Shown here: piece by piece, positions 50,679-61,241 of the stretch
Layout: each line of letters opens with the position of its first letter
How positions within the stretch are numbered: the stretch's first letter is position 1
Assembly: GCF_000001735.4 (NCBI RefSeq)
Contig: NC_003074.8
Location: 19,723,261-19,787,260 of the forward strand
Origin: Arabidopsis thaliana
Taxonomy: Eukaryota > Streptophyta > Magnoliopsida > Brassicales > Brassicaceae
Reading direction: 5' to 3'
DNA length: 64,000 nt
Notes under the pieces: model-generated
The model's input: only the letters and a program-made list of their open reading frames with translations
The model's database searches: none
Told to the model about the DNA's origin: nothing
Made by a program: the position numbers and the translations under genes

Positions 50679-51406
50679 TTACCCTTTCAGACCTCATCAC
50701 TAAGCATTGAGTTTAGTTCAAGAGTTTTAGGTTTTGGTTTTGCTCTTTTAAAGAGTTTTTGGTCTTTTTATTCTTACTATTGTTTCATTTAGATTCTGTT
50801 ATTCAGTTTTTCTTAAATTTCAAAGTTTTTATTTTTGTTTGATCAAGATTAGGCCCATAAACATGAACATGTTCCATATGACATTCACATGTCCCATGTG
50901 TTAGATTCTGAGCAGTAACAGAAAGCCTTATCAATATACACCAACAGATAAACGGAGTGTTATCACAAACTTAGATCGTGAATTTTACCACACCACAACG
51001 ATTCAATATCAAGTTTCGTTTCTTTTTATCAATGGATGATGTCAAATGAAACTCGAATTTAGGACCAAAAAATCAAAGAGATAATTATAAATCATGATGT
51101 TGTTTTATAAAAGTTACGGGCTCACTTGCATGAAAGAATCAACAGGCCAATGAAGTGGTGATAAATAGCTTCTGCTTAAGACCAAAACCTAAGAAACATA
51201 ACAGTCAAAAGAAAAAAAAGGTGCTTTTCAATTCTTATCATAAGCAAACCAAACTCTTCTCCCTACAACACAATCATATACAAATCTTCTCTCTCCCAAA
51301 AACTGAGATACCACAATCCATATCTATGGAAAGTGGATCACTCAGATTCTCAGACACAACAGGCATAGTCGAGTCTCGGAAGATTGTGATGAATAGTGTC
51401 CTAGTA
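50679..51406. other. Convergent 3' region between phytocyanin and NF-YB10 genes
   Basis: 3' UTR-like, AT-rich. No independent feature. A long plus-strand ORF beginning near 51155 lies antisense over the NF-YB10 tail and is not considered a gene. Confidence 0.4.
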
Positions 51407-52731
51407 CTACTCTGTGCCCGGCATTTGAACCATCATATTCGAACCCTACATTCACAAACGAGTTTAATCAATTATCTGCATATTGATAGATTACAAATAC
51501 CATTAACACTTCAAGATGCTCGATGCTATTGCCGAACCTCAGAGACTGGAACATATGAGAACCTATGTCTAGATTTCAAAAAGTGGATAATGCATATATG
51601 ACGGTTTTATCGAGTCTATTAAAGTCCTTAAATCCTTTAATTGTTAATAATATTCTCTCTTTATACCCCGGCTCTGCTCTATGTAGAGAATGAATTCATT
51701 TATAAGTATCAACATTTCTTTTGTCGGAAAACACTTACTTGAGAGTTTCCATAAGGACCCTGTGAGAATGAGCCTTGTTGAGGAACCTGCGAGAACTGTT
51801 CAGAAAGTAAAGACAGGGAAACAATAAATTAGCTGGAGAAGCTAATGCTTAGGTAAACGACCATATCAACTGGAGAAGACCGAGTCATTACCTGAGACAC
51901 TTGGCTTGGTTGACCATCTCTCTTTGCACTCGATTCCCCGCCTTTTCCTGATCCTTTAGTGTCACCCTATCAGACAGATAACAATAGCAAAGGGTAGCAG
52001 ACAATCCTAATTAGATACAATCATACACCATATACCCCATAAAAGGATCCACGTACAAAATTCGACTATCAGAAAGATAAATGAAAGAGGAGAACCACGA
52101 ACCTCCATCTGCAAAATTCCAATCCAAATAGCATAGACAAGGAAATGAGAAGGAAAAACAGAGAGTCAGTGAATGTATAGCAGAATGTAAACTGACTAAT
52201 CTGAAGTGGAACATACCTCTCTATATCGCATCAGGTAAACCTTGAGGGGATCGATGTAATCTTCGAATCCTAAAGTGGCCATAGCCCAAAGCAAATCATC
52301 TCCATTGATGGTCTTCCTTTTCTCTCTTTGGCACTTATCACTAGCCCTAAAAGGCAAAACAATATTCCAAAATCGACATAGTGACTTTGCTTAACAACCC
52401 AATGAATATAACATCAATCTAACTTAACAAAGAAGAGGGCTTTACACGCTATAACCACCAAAGCAACAAAAAGGTAACATTTTTGAGAAAGTAGAGAAAG
52501 AAATTACTCGCTGGTGACGAAGCTGATGAATTCAGAGACACATTCCTGCATAGTCTCTTTAGCATCTTTAGCGATTTTGCCATTTAGAGGTAAACCTCTC
52601 TTCATGATACGGCTTATGTTAGCAATCGGAAGAAACCTGTCCTGCTCACGAACATTCAAAGACCTCGGGCTCTGATCACCGCCACTCTCATGGCTTCCAC
52701 CACCACCACCACCGGTTTGCGATTCGGCCAT
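51407..52731 (-). CDS. NFYB10: NF-YB (HAP3) CCAAT-binding factor subunit, NF-YB10
   Basis: Six coding exons: 52731-52508, 52346-52217, a 6-nt microexon 52108-52103 (ATGGAG, Met-Glu), 51966-51892, 51795-51739 and 51445-51407. They total 176 residues. The histone-fold core is complete: [91 protein letters not shown]. The tail ends [16 protein letters not shown] pairs with NF-YC, then NF-YA, to bind CCAAT boxes in the nucleus. The microexon supplies ME in YREMEGDTKG, a sequence normal for the family, which supports it. The Gly run near the start is low complexity. A leader intron (about 52742-52822) is likely. Confidence 0.94.
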
Positions 52732-53421
52732 CTCAGAAACCCTAGATAATCAGGTAGAGATTGGGAAATCGGGAGAATCGAGGAACCAAACCCAGAAAGC
52801 GCGAAGAAGTGATTAGAATACCTGAAGAAGAAGGAGAATTCGAAAAAGAGCGGGAGACGGAGAGAGAAATGATGATTGGAGGAGGAGACGGAGATGGAGA
52901 GAGAGATTTGATCTGATCTGATCCGACGCTGGAGAAGATAGGAGCTTGTATGCGATTCAACGATTTAGGGCTTTTTTATTTTTTTATCGACACCGTTCAT
53001 TTTTTTTTTGTTAATTTGACAAAACCAAACAAACAAAAAAAACTCTTTTGTTTTTTCCTCAACAATGTTTCTTTGTTCTGCTTTTTTTAGTAATTAGGTG
53101 AAATAAAATATATAAGATTTATTTCAATGTAGTGAATTTTTTTCTTCTATCATGTAAACTATAGTAAAAAAACATGATTTCTTTTTTATATACATTGTAT
53201 TTATGTAAGTGGATTTAATTTATCTAAATAGTTGTTATGATAAGTGGTTTTTCTCAGTGACATGTAATTTCTACTTATTTAATTGTCTAATTTAATTATT
53301 TAAGTGGTTTACTGTTTTTCTTGTTATCTTTATTGTTTTATTCAGTTTTTATTCTGTCATTTAAGCAAATATATATTTGTTTGGAATCAAAATAGTATTA
53401 GTTTTGTAATAAAACCTAGTA
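52732..53421. other. NF-YB10 leader and promoter
   Basis: CT-rich leader on the minus strand with a probable leader intron (donor CAG|GTATTC near 52822, acceptor TATCTAG near 52742). Beyond 52980 it is plain AT-rich DNA. Confidence 0.45.
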
Positions 53422-53826
53422 TCTTATATAATAAAGTAAGGTTTCCTCAAACTTGTGCTCTAAAAATCTTACAAGTGGCGCTTTATTCATTCGACATGTG
53501 TCATTCTTCTTAAATTTAAATATACTATTTTCCATATTCTTTGAGTTTAATTAATATTCTATTTAATGACACATGTGATATCACGTTTTCTTTTATTTAT
53601 TATGTCTAACTATTGCTGTTTTTTTTTTAGTCAACTAAACTGTTCTATTTCATAAATCAAAGCAGTTACGTTACACTAACATAATTATCATTTATGTAAT
53701 TATGACCATGATTTCAATATTTAGTATCATATTTAATATCATTTTTAGTGTAACCCTTCACCTTATAAAATGCAAGACGCTGCATGTCAGTTTTTTTTAA
53801 GTTGGTTTCTCTGCATTTGTTAACGC

Positions 53827-54093
53827 TTGAGGTTGAAGCTTCATTCTTTCTATACGAAGATAATAAAAACGTGCATGGTAAGTTTCGGGAATTACTTCGA
53901 GAGGTTGCCTGTGAAGCTTCCTAATAACCGCCATGTGGAGAAGGAGAAGAAGAAGGAGGTGAAAGAAGAGGAGGTGGAGAATTGGGGGCTTAGAGAGTTG
54001 ATCGATGGTGGTGACGTTGCTCCTGGTAGGATTCTTCATAGGAACAACATTAACATCGGTTCCTCAAGGTTTGTTTCTTACAACTCCTTTTAA
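53827..54093 (+). other. Coding-like fragment inside the Helitron
   Basis: An 88-codon open frame (first codon is an alternative start; an ATG lies near 53875) includes MVSFGNYFERLPVKLPNNRH, a Glu/Lys-rich run and WGLRELIDGGDVAPGRILHR. It stands out in GC content from the surrounding Helitron and runs into a donor-like AAG|GTTTGT near 54067. The family is not recognised. Gene-fragment capture is the likely origin. Confidence 0.35.
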
Positions 54094-54844
54094 ACTTCTA
54101 TCATTCTGTGTTGCTTTCGGGATTGTTTAAACATCGAAATAATATTTTGTGGTCTGCTAAGTCTTTCCACATAATTAAATTGAAAGTAAAGAGAAAAAAA
54201 GACAAAGCACGAACCATATGAGTATGACGGATTGGAGAAACCAAAGAATGGTAATCTCAAAGGTTTGCTTCGTCCTCTGTATTACGTTGTTTTTTATTTT
54301 TCTCATTTTCACTAAAGAAATGAACTAAAATCAAGTTTCTCTCTCTCATTTTTATAATTTTAATATTTGTTTTGTGTAGCTTTTGTATCGTCCAAATGTG
54401 GTGATACTGATTCACACTTTGTTACTTCTCTTCTTTATAACATGTTTCATGTGTTTTTGCTAATACATCCTTTTATAGGTGCAATGGTAGATACAAAGTG
54501 GCTTAAAAATTATTACACTAAGAATTTCTTAGCAATCATTACACTGAGAATTTCTGTTCATGATGAAGGTAATAGGTAAGCAAATCATATATGTCTTGCT
54601 CGATGCTCATCTGTGATGTATATTTTATTTAATTATTAATGTCATGGTTCTAATTTTTTCTCCAGCTATTTGTGTTTTAACTATTCGAGTCACAACCATA
54701 GTCAAAGTTTCAAAGTTTAGTAAATGGTGTCAAAGGCCTTTAGCTTCACTTTAGTGGTTCGACATGGGAACCCGGTGTCTTCAACCTGCTATTTTATGAA
54801 CATGTCCGATATTTTAATAGAGGATATAAACATAGTATTAATGG

Positions 54845-54850
<6 letters not shown>

Positions 54851-54882
<32 letters not shown>
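54851..54882. repeat. (AT)16 microsatellite in the Helitron
   Basis: Uninterrupted AT dinucleotides preceded by ATGGATATAC. Confidence 0.9.
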
Positions 54883-54885
<3 letters not shown>

Positions 54886-56403
54886 ACTAAATATCTTTAA
54901 AAACAAAATTTTATGTGACTTTCGTAGGTTTTGAAATAAAGAGGTTGAGTCAAATTTTAGAGTATATGCATAAGTGAATATGTGAAAGGTGGATTTCCTT
55001 TAGAAATGACTTGATGAAAAATGTCTAAGGTACCTTCTCACTTTTACATGAGAAACAAGGTATCTTTTACCTTCATTTTCTACTTATTCTTCATGTTTTG
55101 AAGTTGACCAATGTTGTTTATAAAATATTTAAGTCAAGTTGCTAAAATTCATATTAATCTTTAAAATTATTTTAGTTTTTCAATGAAAAATACCAACAGT
55201 GAGTACTCAACCAAATGATAAACATATATAGCCAAATGTTTATTGGATCCATATGATATTTCTTGGTTGGTCCTGCTTAATATATTCACTTTTTATTTTA
55301 ATGTGTGGCTACTTCTTTAATTTTCGTCTCTTTCATTTAGTTTATAGTTTAATATACAAACATTATTCCTATTTGTACACATTTGATTTATTATTAATCT
55401 TATGTACTAAACAGTAACTTATAACTCATTTTACTAATCATAGTAATTGAAAGAATGTTTATCTTTTACTTATCATGCTAAATTTACACTATATTTCGTT
55501 TCTTAAGTTTTATAGTGACCATAATAATTCGTCTTTTGATGCATTTGTTGGCAAATGAGGTAATATAGAAATAAATTACATGGATAAAGATAATATATAA
55601 CCTACGAGATTTGATGAATGATGAAACTATACAAAATATATAATCTTCATTGATATCATTGGTGGGAAGTTCTGTTAATTTAAATTATTTTGTATGTTGT
55701 TACTTGTTACATTGCACTTTAAATTTTAAATTTATTTAGTTTTCAACCGAATTATGGTATATTTTCTTCAATATTTGATTATGTGCATCGAAATAACTTT
55801 AAACTTCTTTATTGAAAATCATGTGTAAATAGTAAATCATTAGTAAATAAATTCAATACTTTCTTACCATATTGTTCAAAGATGGAAGAAATAGTAAATA
55901 ATTTGAATATTAATTGTATAAAGTATTTAGAGTTCTTTTGATATCAATTAGTATTAATATATCAATATTCATATATGTTAATCTTACTCATTAATCAAGA
56001 CTTTATCAATCTCACAACTTCAAATCTATTAACTACTTTACAATTTACACACATACTATAATCAATATGATATATACTTATGAAATCTTTTACTCAGAGA
56101 AATATTGCATATCATTTTCATATATTTAAATAAAACACAAGGCTTATCTTGTATATCAATATTATAATTTTTCTTTTTTGATCAATTCGATAATTTTTAA
56201 TTTATAAATACCCAAAATAATTTTAGATTATAATTCATAAACTAAATGTTTAGTTTAAAACTAAAATATCATAATCACAATATTTATGATATTTTTTATT
56301 GAATGTATTATAAAATAATTAATATTATATTAATATATATTAGTTATAGACATATATTTCACTACATTCATTTCACCCACGCATCGCGTGGGACATTTTC
56401 TAG

Positions 56404-56929
56404 TAGTTAATTAATTATTGTCACTGATATCTAAAAACTAGGTAGAATGGGTTAGTCTCTGCCAAAAAAAAAAAAGTCAAATGTTTTCATGAAGTGGATT
56501 TGGTTGTCATTACCAAAGACAATCTAGTGGGCCGTCTCAGCGTTTAGTGCGCAACAAAAAGGAAAATAGACAGAAGAAAATGTCAAAAGGAAGATCCAAG
56601 ACTTGAGAGGTATTCATGTGGCTTCTTAATTAGAGTTTCACATTCTATTACAAACTTTTACTTTACACTCTTGACTCTTCTATACATGTAAAGTGTAAAC
56701 CAATGTACAGGACCAAACTAAATTTGCTACTAGCAGCTCACACTCAGACAAGTAAGGTATAATTTTTCAAGTATTGAATTCAAACAACATTTCACAATAC
56801 AAATTTCATCAACAAATGTGGCAACGTTTCAACAAAAAAATTAAACTTAGACAAATCGAAATTTTATAAATTTACATACAACAATAATGCCATTTTTATT
56901 AAATCAAGTAAAAAGAATCAGTATTATTA
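56404..56929. other. Intergenic region and 3' UTR of RIP3
   Basis: No gene. Contains the 3' UTR of the downstream minus-strand gene; nothing else was recognised. Confidence 0.4.
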
Positions 56930-58295
56930 TTACTTATGGTTTTTCTTGAGTAACACACCAAACTTCTTCAACATTTTGCTAGTCTCAATAGAATCTGTTC
57001 TTTCCTCATCATTGTTCAGTATAGAAGCTGCCGTCTCAGCAGCTTTCCTCCATTGCTCACATTGAATCTTCACTCTTTTAAGCTCAGCTTCCATGGCTTC
57101 CGTGTTTGCGGTTTCCACTTTCTTCTCCATTGCACTCCTTAGAATCTGCAACTCCATCTCTTTATCCATTAAACTCCCTCTCACTTCCATCAAATCCGAT
57201 TCTAGCTTCTTCAAATCGCCCGTAGATTCGTCTTCTTTCACCTTCTCCATTAACTCTTTGCGCAAACCTTCGATTTCATCTTTGGTTCTGTTCAATTCTT
57301 CCGTTAACTCTGCTTCTCTCTGTGAATATCTTGATTTAACCGCCTCTGTTTGTTCGTATGCGCTTCTTATCTGCAATGTGCTCTGTATATACTCTTCTTG
57401 ATACCTTGTCTCTGCTGCTTCAACTGCAGATTTCAATTGTGTTATCTCTTGCCTTGAAAGATTCATTGCTTCTTTCAGCTCTTCCACTTCCATTGATGAT
57501 GAAGAGTCTCTACTGTTTACTCTTTCTTCCTCGAGCTGTCTGACGAGTTTCTCTAAAGACCTTACCTCATACTTAGACTGCTCTAACTCAGACTCGGACT
57601 CAAAGAGCTTCGATTTCAGTTTCTGAACTTCGTTAATGGCAGAAGACAGAGCGGTAGAATCCATTCCGTGTTGTCTCTGCATAGCTTCAAGTTCAGACTG
57701 CCATGTCTTGTCTCGCTCCTGCGAGAGTTTACGCAGCTCCTCAATTCTTGAATCTTCCGAGGCATTGATATCCATTAACTGATGCTTGGCATCTTCAGCT
57801 TCTTCTTGAGCTTCTCTTTTCAATGCTTCTGATCTGTTTAGCTCTTCTTTTGCCTTCTTAAGCTCTTCTTGAAGCTGAGATATCGTAGATTCCAGTTCCG
57901 GTATCCTTCCCGTCCGCTTCTTCTGAATCTTGAAAAGAACATAATCAAGAATCACCATATATAAAACTTGCATACACCAAACCAAACCAACAATTTTTAA
58001 CTGCAAAAGTACCTCATTGAGAGGGATTCTTGCAGAGCGACGATCAGCTACTACTTTCGGGATTTGAGTTTTCGATATTGTCTTGGTTTTTGGATCGGAT
58101 TCTGCTCCGCTTGGTTTGAGTCTCCTAACAACTTTGGGAGCTGGTAAAGGAGACTTCTTTTGTGGCAGCTCCAATGATCCTGGCCTATCACACACAATCA
58201 CAATCACTTTGAAACAGATCAATAACTCCAACAACATTCACAACAAGAACACAAAGTTAGAGTTGTGATCATCACCTTGATTTTGGAGTCTGCAT
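56930..58295 (-). CDS. RIP3: ROP-interactive coiled-coil protein, RIP3/ICR5 (MIDD1)
   Basis: Exons 58295-58276, 58184-58013 and 57928-56930 give 396 residues. The start MQTPKSRPGSLELPQKKSPL is the conserved ICR/RIP N-terminus. A long coiled coil runs from about residue 65 to 370 (heptad-rich ELESTISQLQEELKKAKEEL and many similar stretches). The C-terminus holds QWRKAAETAASIL and ends FGVLLKKNHK, the conserved segment linked to ROP GTPase binding. RIP/ICR proteins are effectors of active ROP GTPases. MIDD1 is known to drive local depletion of cortical microtubules in xylem pits together with kinesin-13A. The member name comes from synteny and length. A reading frame through the second intron exists but includes non-conserved sequence, so the spliced form is preferred. 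Confidence 0.9.
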
Positions 58296-59430
58296 TTTTG
58301 GAGTTTAAAAACCTTTTCTTTTGGGGATATAATCAATTGCGTTATGATTGCTTCTTTGAAGAATCTGACAAATAGTACATGAAGACCAATGGAAAGTGTG
58401 AGAAAGAAGCAACAGAGGGAAAAAAAAAACTTATCATAAGCATATAGACAACCAAACTCAGGGAAGAAAGAAAGCTTAAGCAAGTGTACGAAAAAAACAT
58501 AAGAATAATATTTACACATTTAGCTTCAAAGAGACTCCTATTACCACCAAACGAAAGCAAAGAGACAACAAATGAATATTGTAATGATTTGGAACAATTC
58601 CAAATATATAAAATATTTAGAAGTGTAATTAGAAAAGAAGTTGCCGTCAATGTGATTCATCAAATCACCAAAGATAAACCCTATTACAAGCAAAGAAAGC
58701 ACCAATATCTTACACATAATCTTTCTGGTTGTTAAGTCACCCAGTTATTTTATTTTATTTTTTACTAAATCAAAGTTTTGGAATTATTGGGAAGAAGAGA
58801 CAATTTCTTGTCATTTTGTAATGTGAGATTTGGTTTCATTGGGTGGATCTTCCCAAAAAAGAAACACAGATCCAAAAACAGAACACCCAGCAAAAAAATC
58901 GTTTTTACATAAAGCCTAAAACTAGAGAATCTTTTAACATTCTCTGCAAAAAGGTGTTTTATTACAGAAACACTTTTGCTTTTTGCAGGAAAACAAAGAT
59001 TAAAGTTTTTTTTGACTGAATCTTTAAGCTACCAAACCAAAATAAAAGTTAGCTGATTTGAGTAGATGTAAGCAAATTTATACCTTAAACCAACCAAAGA
59101 TTAACACTTTCTTCAGCAAATTAGTAGAAAAAACAAACTAGTAGTAAATATCTACCTAACAAGATTGATAAACTTCTGAGAAAAAAAAGGAAAAAATCGC
59201 ACTAAAATTAGGAATAAATCAATGTGAAAGGAAGAGAAGTTTCTGAGTGTTTGAAAAAGTCGTGAAGAAGTATTCACCTATACCGTCGATTCAGCTTCTT
59301 TTTTTGTTGGATTAAAATGGAGAACTGCAGAATCAAGGCACCAGCACTTAGATGATTTGATCTTTCCTCTTTCTCGTCGGATTGTTATTCTTTTTTTCTC
59401 ACTGGACTCGCGAGTCGTTTTTTCCCACTG
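58296..59430 (-). other. Leader intron and 5' UTR exon of RIP3
   Basis: A leader-like block at about 59281-59400 on the minus strand ends GACGGTATAG|GTGAAT, a good donor. It probably joins an acceptor just upstream of the ATG at 58295, leaving a leader intron of nearly 1 kb, common in Arabidopsis. The intron body is T-rich on the sense strand. Confidence 0.5.
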
Positions 59431-59740
59431 AAGAAACATTTATTTTCAACTAAACTGCAATATTTATCAAAAGTAACCCCTGAAGTAATGATTGTGCTGT
59501 TTCCACCTCAATTTTCAGTACTTAGTTATTTTTATAATCCTTTTACGTTGGATTCCTTTTGGTTATTCCGAAAAATTAAAATTAAAATTTTGGATAATCA
59601 AAAAAACTTGTGGGGTTGGTAATGAAATAGATCAATAAATATCAGGGGCTATTTTGAAATTAATTGATAGAATGGACCGAAAGTAGAAGAACGTGGAGGG
59701 GGCGTTTTTTTAACTACGCGCCTTGTAGACGCGCCCGAGT

Positions 59741-59746
59741 CACGTG
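59741..59746. promoter_or_regulatory. G-box CACGTG upstream of RIP3
   Basis: A palindromic CACGTG about 340 bp upstream of the presumed RIP3 leader exon lies next to a GC-rich inverted motif (GCGCCTTGTAGACGCGC). It is a typical bZIP/bHLH site. Which gene it serves is not known. Confidence 0.4.
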
Positions 59747-61241
59747 CTATTGTTTGGCCTCATATTGCTACTTATGAACAACGAACGGTCACGCAACCAT
59801 AAGTCACTCACACACAAAGGACACTAACCTAGCATATCTATATACTTTATAAATGGAAAATTTTCATAAAATTGTCACAATTTTTCACAAAAACACATTA
59901 ACCTTCCGTGTTCAATCTACATACATTTGAAAGTGCTATATATTGAAGCATGTAACGTTTCACTTTCACACCACCTCATAGAAAACCGATGCATGATAAA
60001 TACGACATACACATCTCCTAAAAGAAACAATGCAAAATCAATCATCACTATCTTCATTTATCATACACGCTTGCTAATTTACTTAACATATTATTTCCAC
60101 ACAACTTTAACTATATATTTGGGCGGAAAACAAAAATTGGGAGAAAATATCGTTGAAATTTATGCTAACGATCGATTAGCTTGATTACATTAATGGTTTG
60201 TAAAAACATTATATTCACTAGTACTAGATTATTAGAGTATTAACTAGTGACTTCTGAACTACTAATCAAATTTTTCTTTTGACGAATAAAAAGAAAGTAT
60301 TTCAACAATAAATTCACTACACTGTCTGGCTAGTAATTAAATAATTAAACACCACCATGCGATGATGATTATGCAAAAATGTTAGAAATTATTATAAACC
60401 ATTGATCATAAAACATTTTGAAATTAGCTAGTGTTGTTTCTTTTTTTAATTTTCAGTGACCGAGAGTGAGTGATCGACTGATGATGGGTTGGTTATGTAC
60501 AAAAAGTCAAAAACTAATTTCATCCGCCTCCCAATTTCCGGTTTTATCCGGTTCTGGCGGACAACGATTTCATTTTTCGATCAAATTTTCGGTTCGATCT
60601 AATTCGCGTCGGTTGAACCATACTTGAAACCGTAACTCGTATCCATATGTATCGTTCAAAACTCGACGTAAATTTCACCACACCACTAAAAAGTCTAAAA
60701 CCATAACGCGGTTCTTTCTTCGTCCTTGTCCCTCAATTTGAATCATTGAAATTGGAGCCAGATTCCACCATTCTCATTTACTCAGACATTGTCGGAAAAA
60801 TAATCAAAATCTTACGTCAAAGGTTTCTGTTTTTCTTTGTTTTACATTGTGCACACCACCTGCTCGATAAAATGTCTGTGAAACTAACCACTTTGTTGCT
60901 AAAGCATTTATGCTGTGAAATTAACTGGCTTGATCCTGAGTTTTAATATAATTTGAATGATGTATATATATACAAGGTATTTGATTACTTTTTTTTGTCT
61001 CCCCTTGAAACAGGCCCGTCCTGATATCCAACTTGTTCATCTACATATGAGTTTGCACAAGAATATTCAGTTGTATCTGTTTTGAAGAAGTTTGATATAA
61101 TGGATTATATTGCCTTCATTCTCGACGAAGATAAAGAATTCTTTGTTTGGTTAGTTGGATGCTTCGTTTAGTGACATGTCTTTCTCGCTGAACCTTCTTT
61201 TGCTAGGAAGAACTCGTTTGGATTAAAAAAGGTTAACTGAA
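59747..61241. other. Intergenic and 5' region of the PPR gene
   Basis: AT-rich. From about 60700 the base composition changes and TTTGTCTCCCCTTGAAACAG near 60994-61013 is an acceptor-like site, so the PPR transcript may begin near 60700 and have a leader intron. No protein-coding gene recognised. Confidence 0.4.

Larger units (their letters stand above)
53422..56403 (+). mobile_element. Helitron, ~3 kb, non-autonomous
   Basis: The 5' end is TCTTATATAATAAAGTAAGG directly after A. The 3' end has a hairpin CCCACGCATCGCGTGGG, then ACATTTT and CTAG directly before T. TC...CTAG ends with a GC hairpin about 10 bp from the end and insertion between A and T are the defining Helitron features. There is no RepHel gene. 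The interior is AT-rich with an (AT)n run (54851-54882) and one coding-like patch at 53827-54093, possibly a captured host fragment. Confidence 0.85.

Noticed and set aside
51155-51601. 148-codon plus-strand ORF
   Set aside because: It lies antisense over the last NF-YB10 exon (51407-51445), begins with a non-ATG codon and shows no domain.
60746-60946. 66-codon ORF upstream of the PPR gene
   Set aside because: Likely lies in the PPR leader; no homology recognised and no coding bias.
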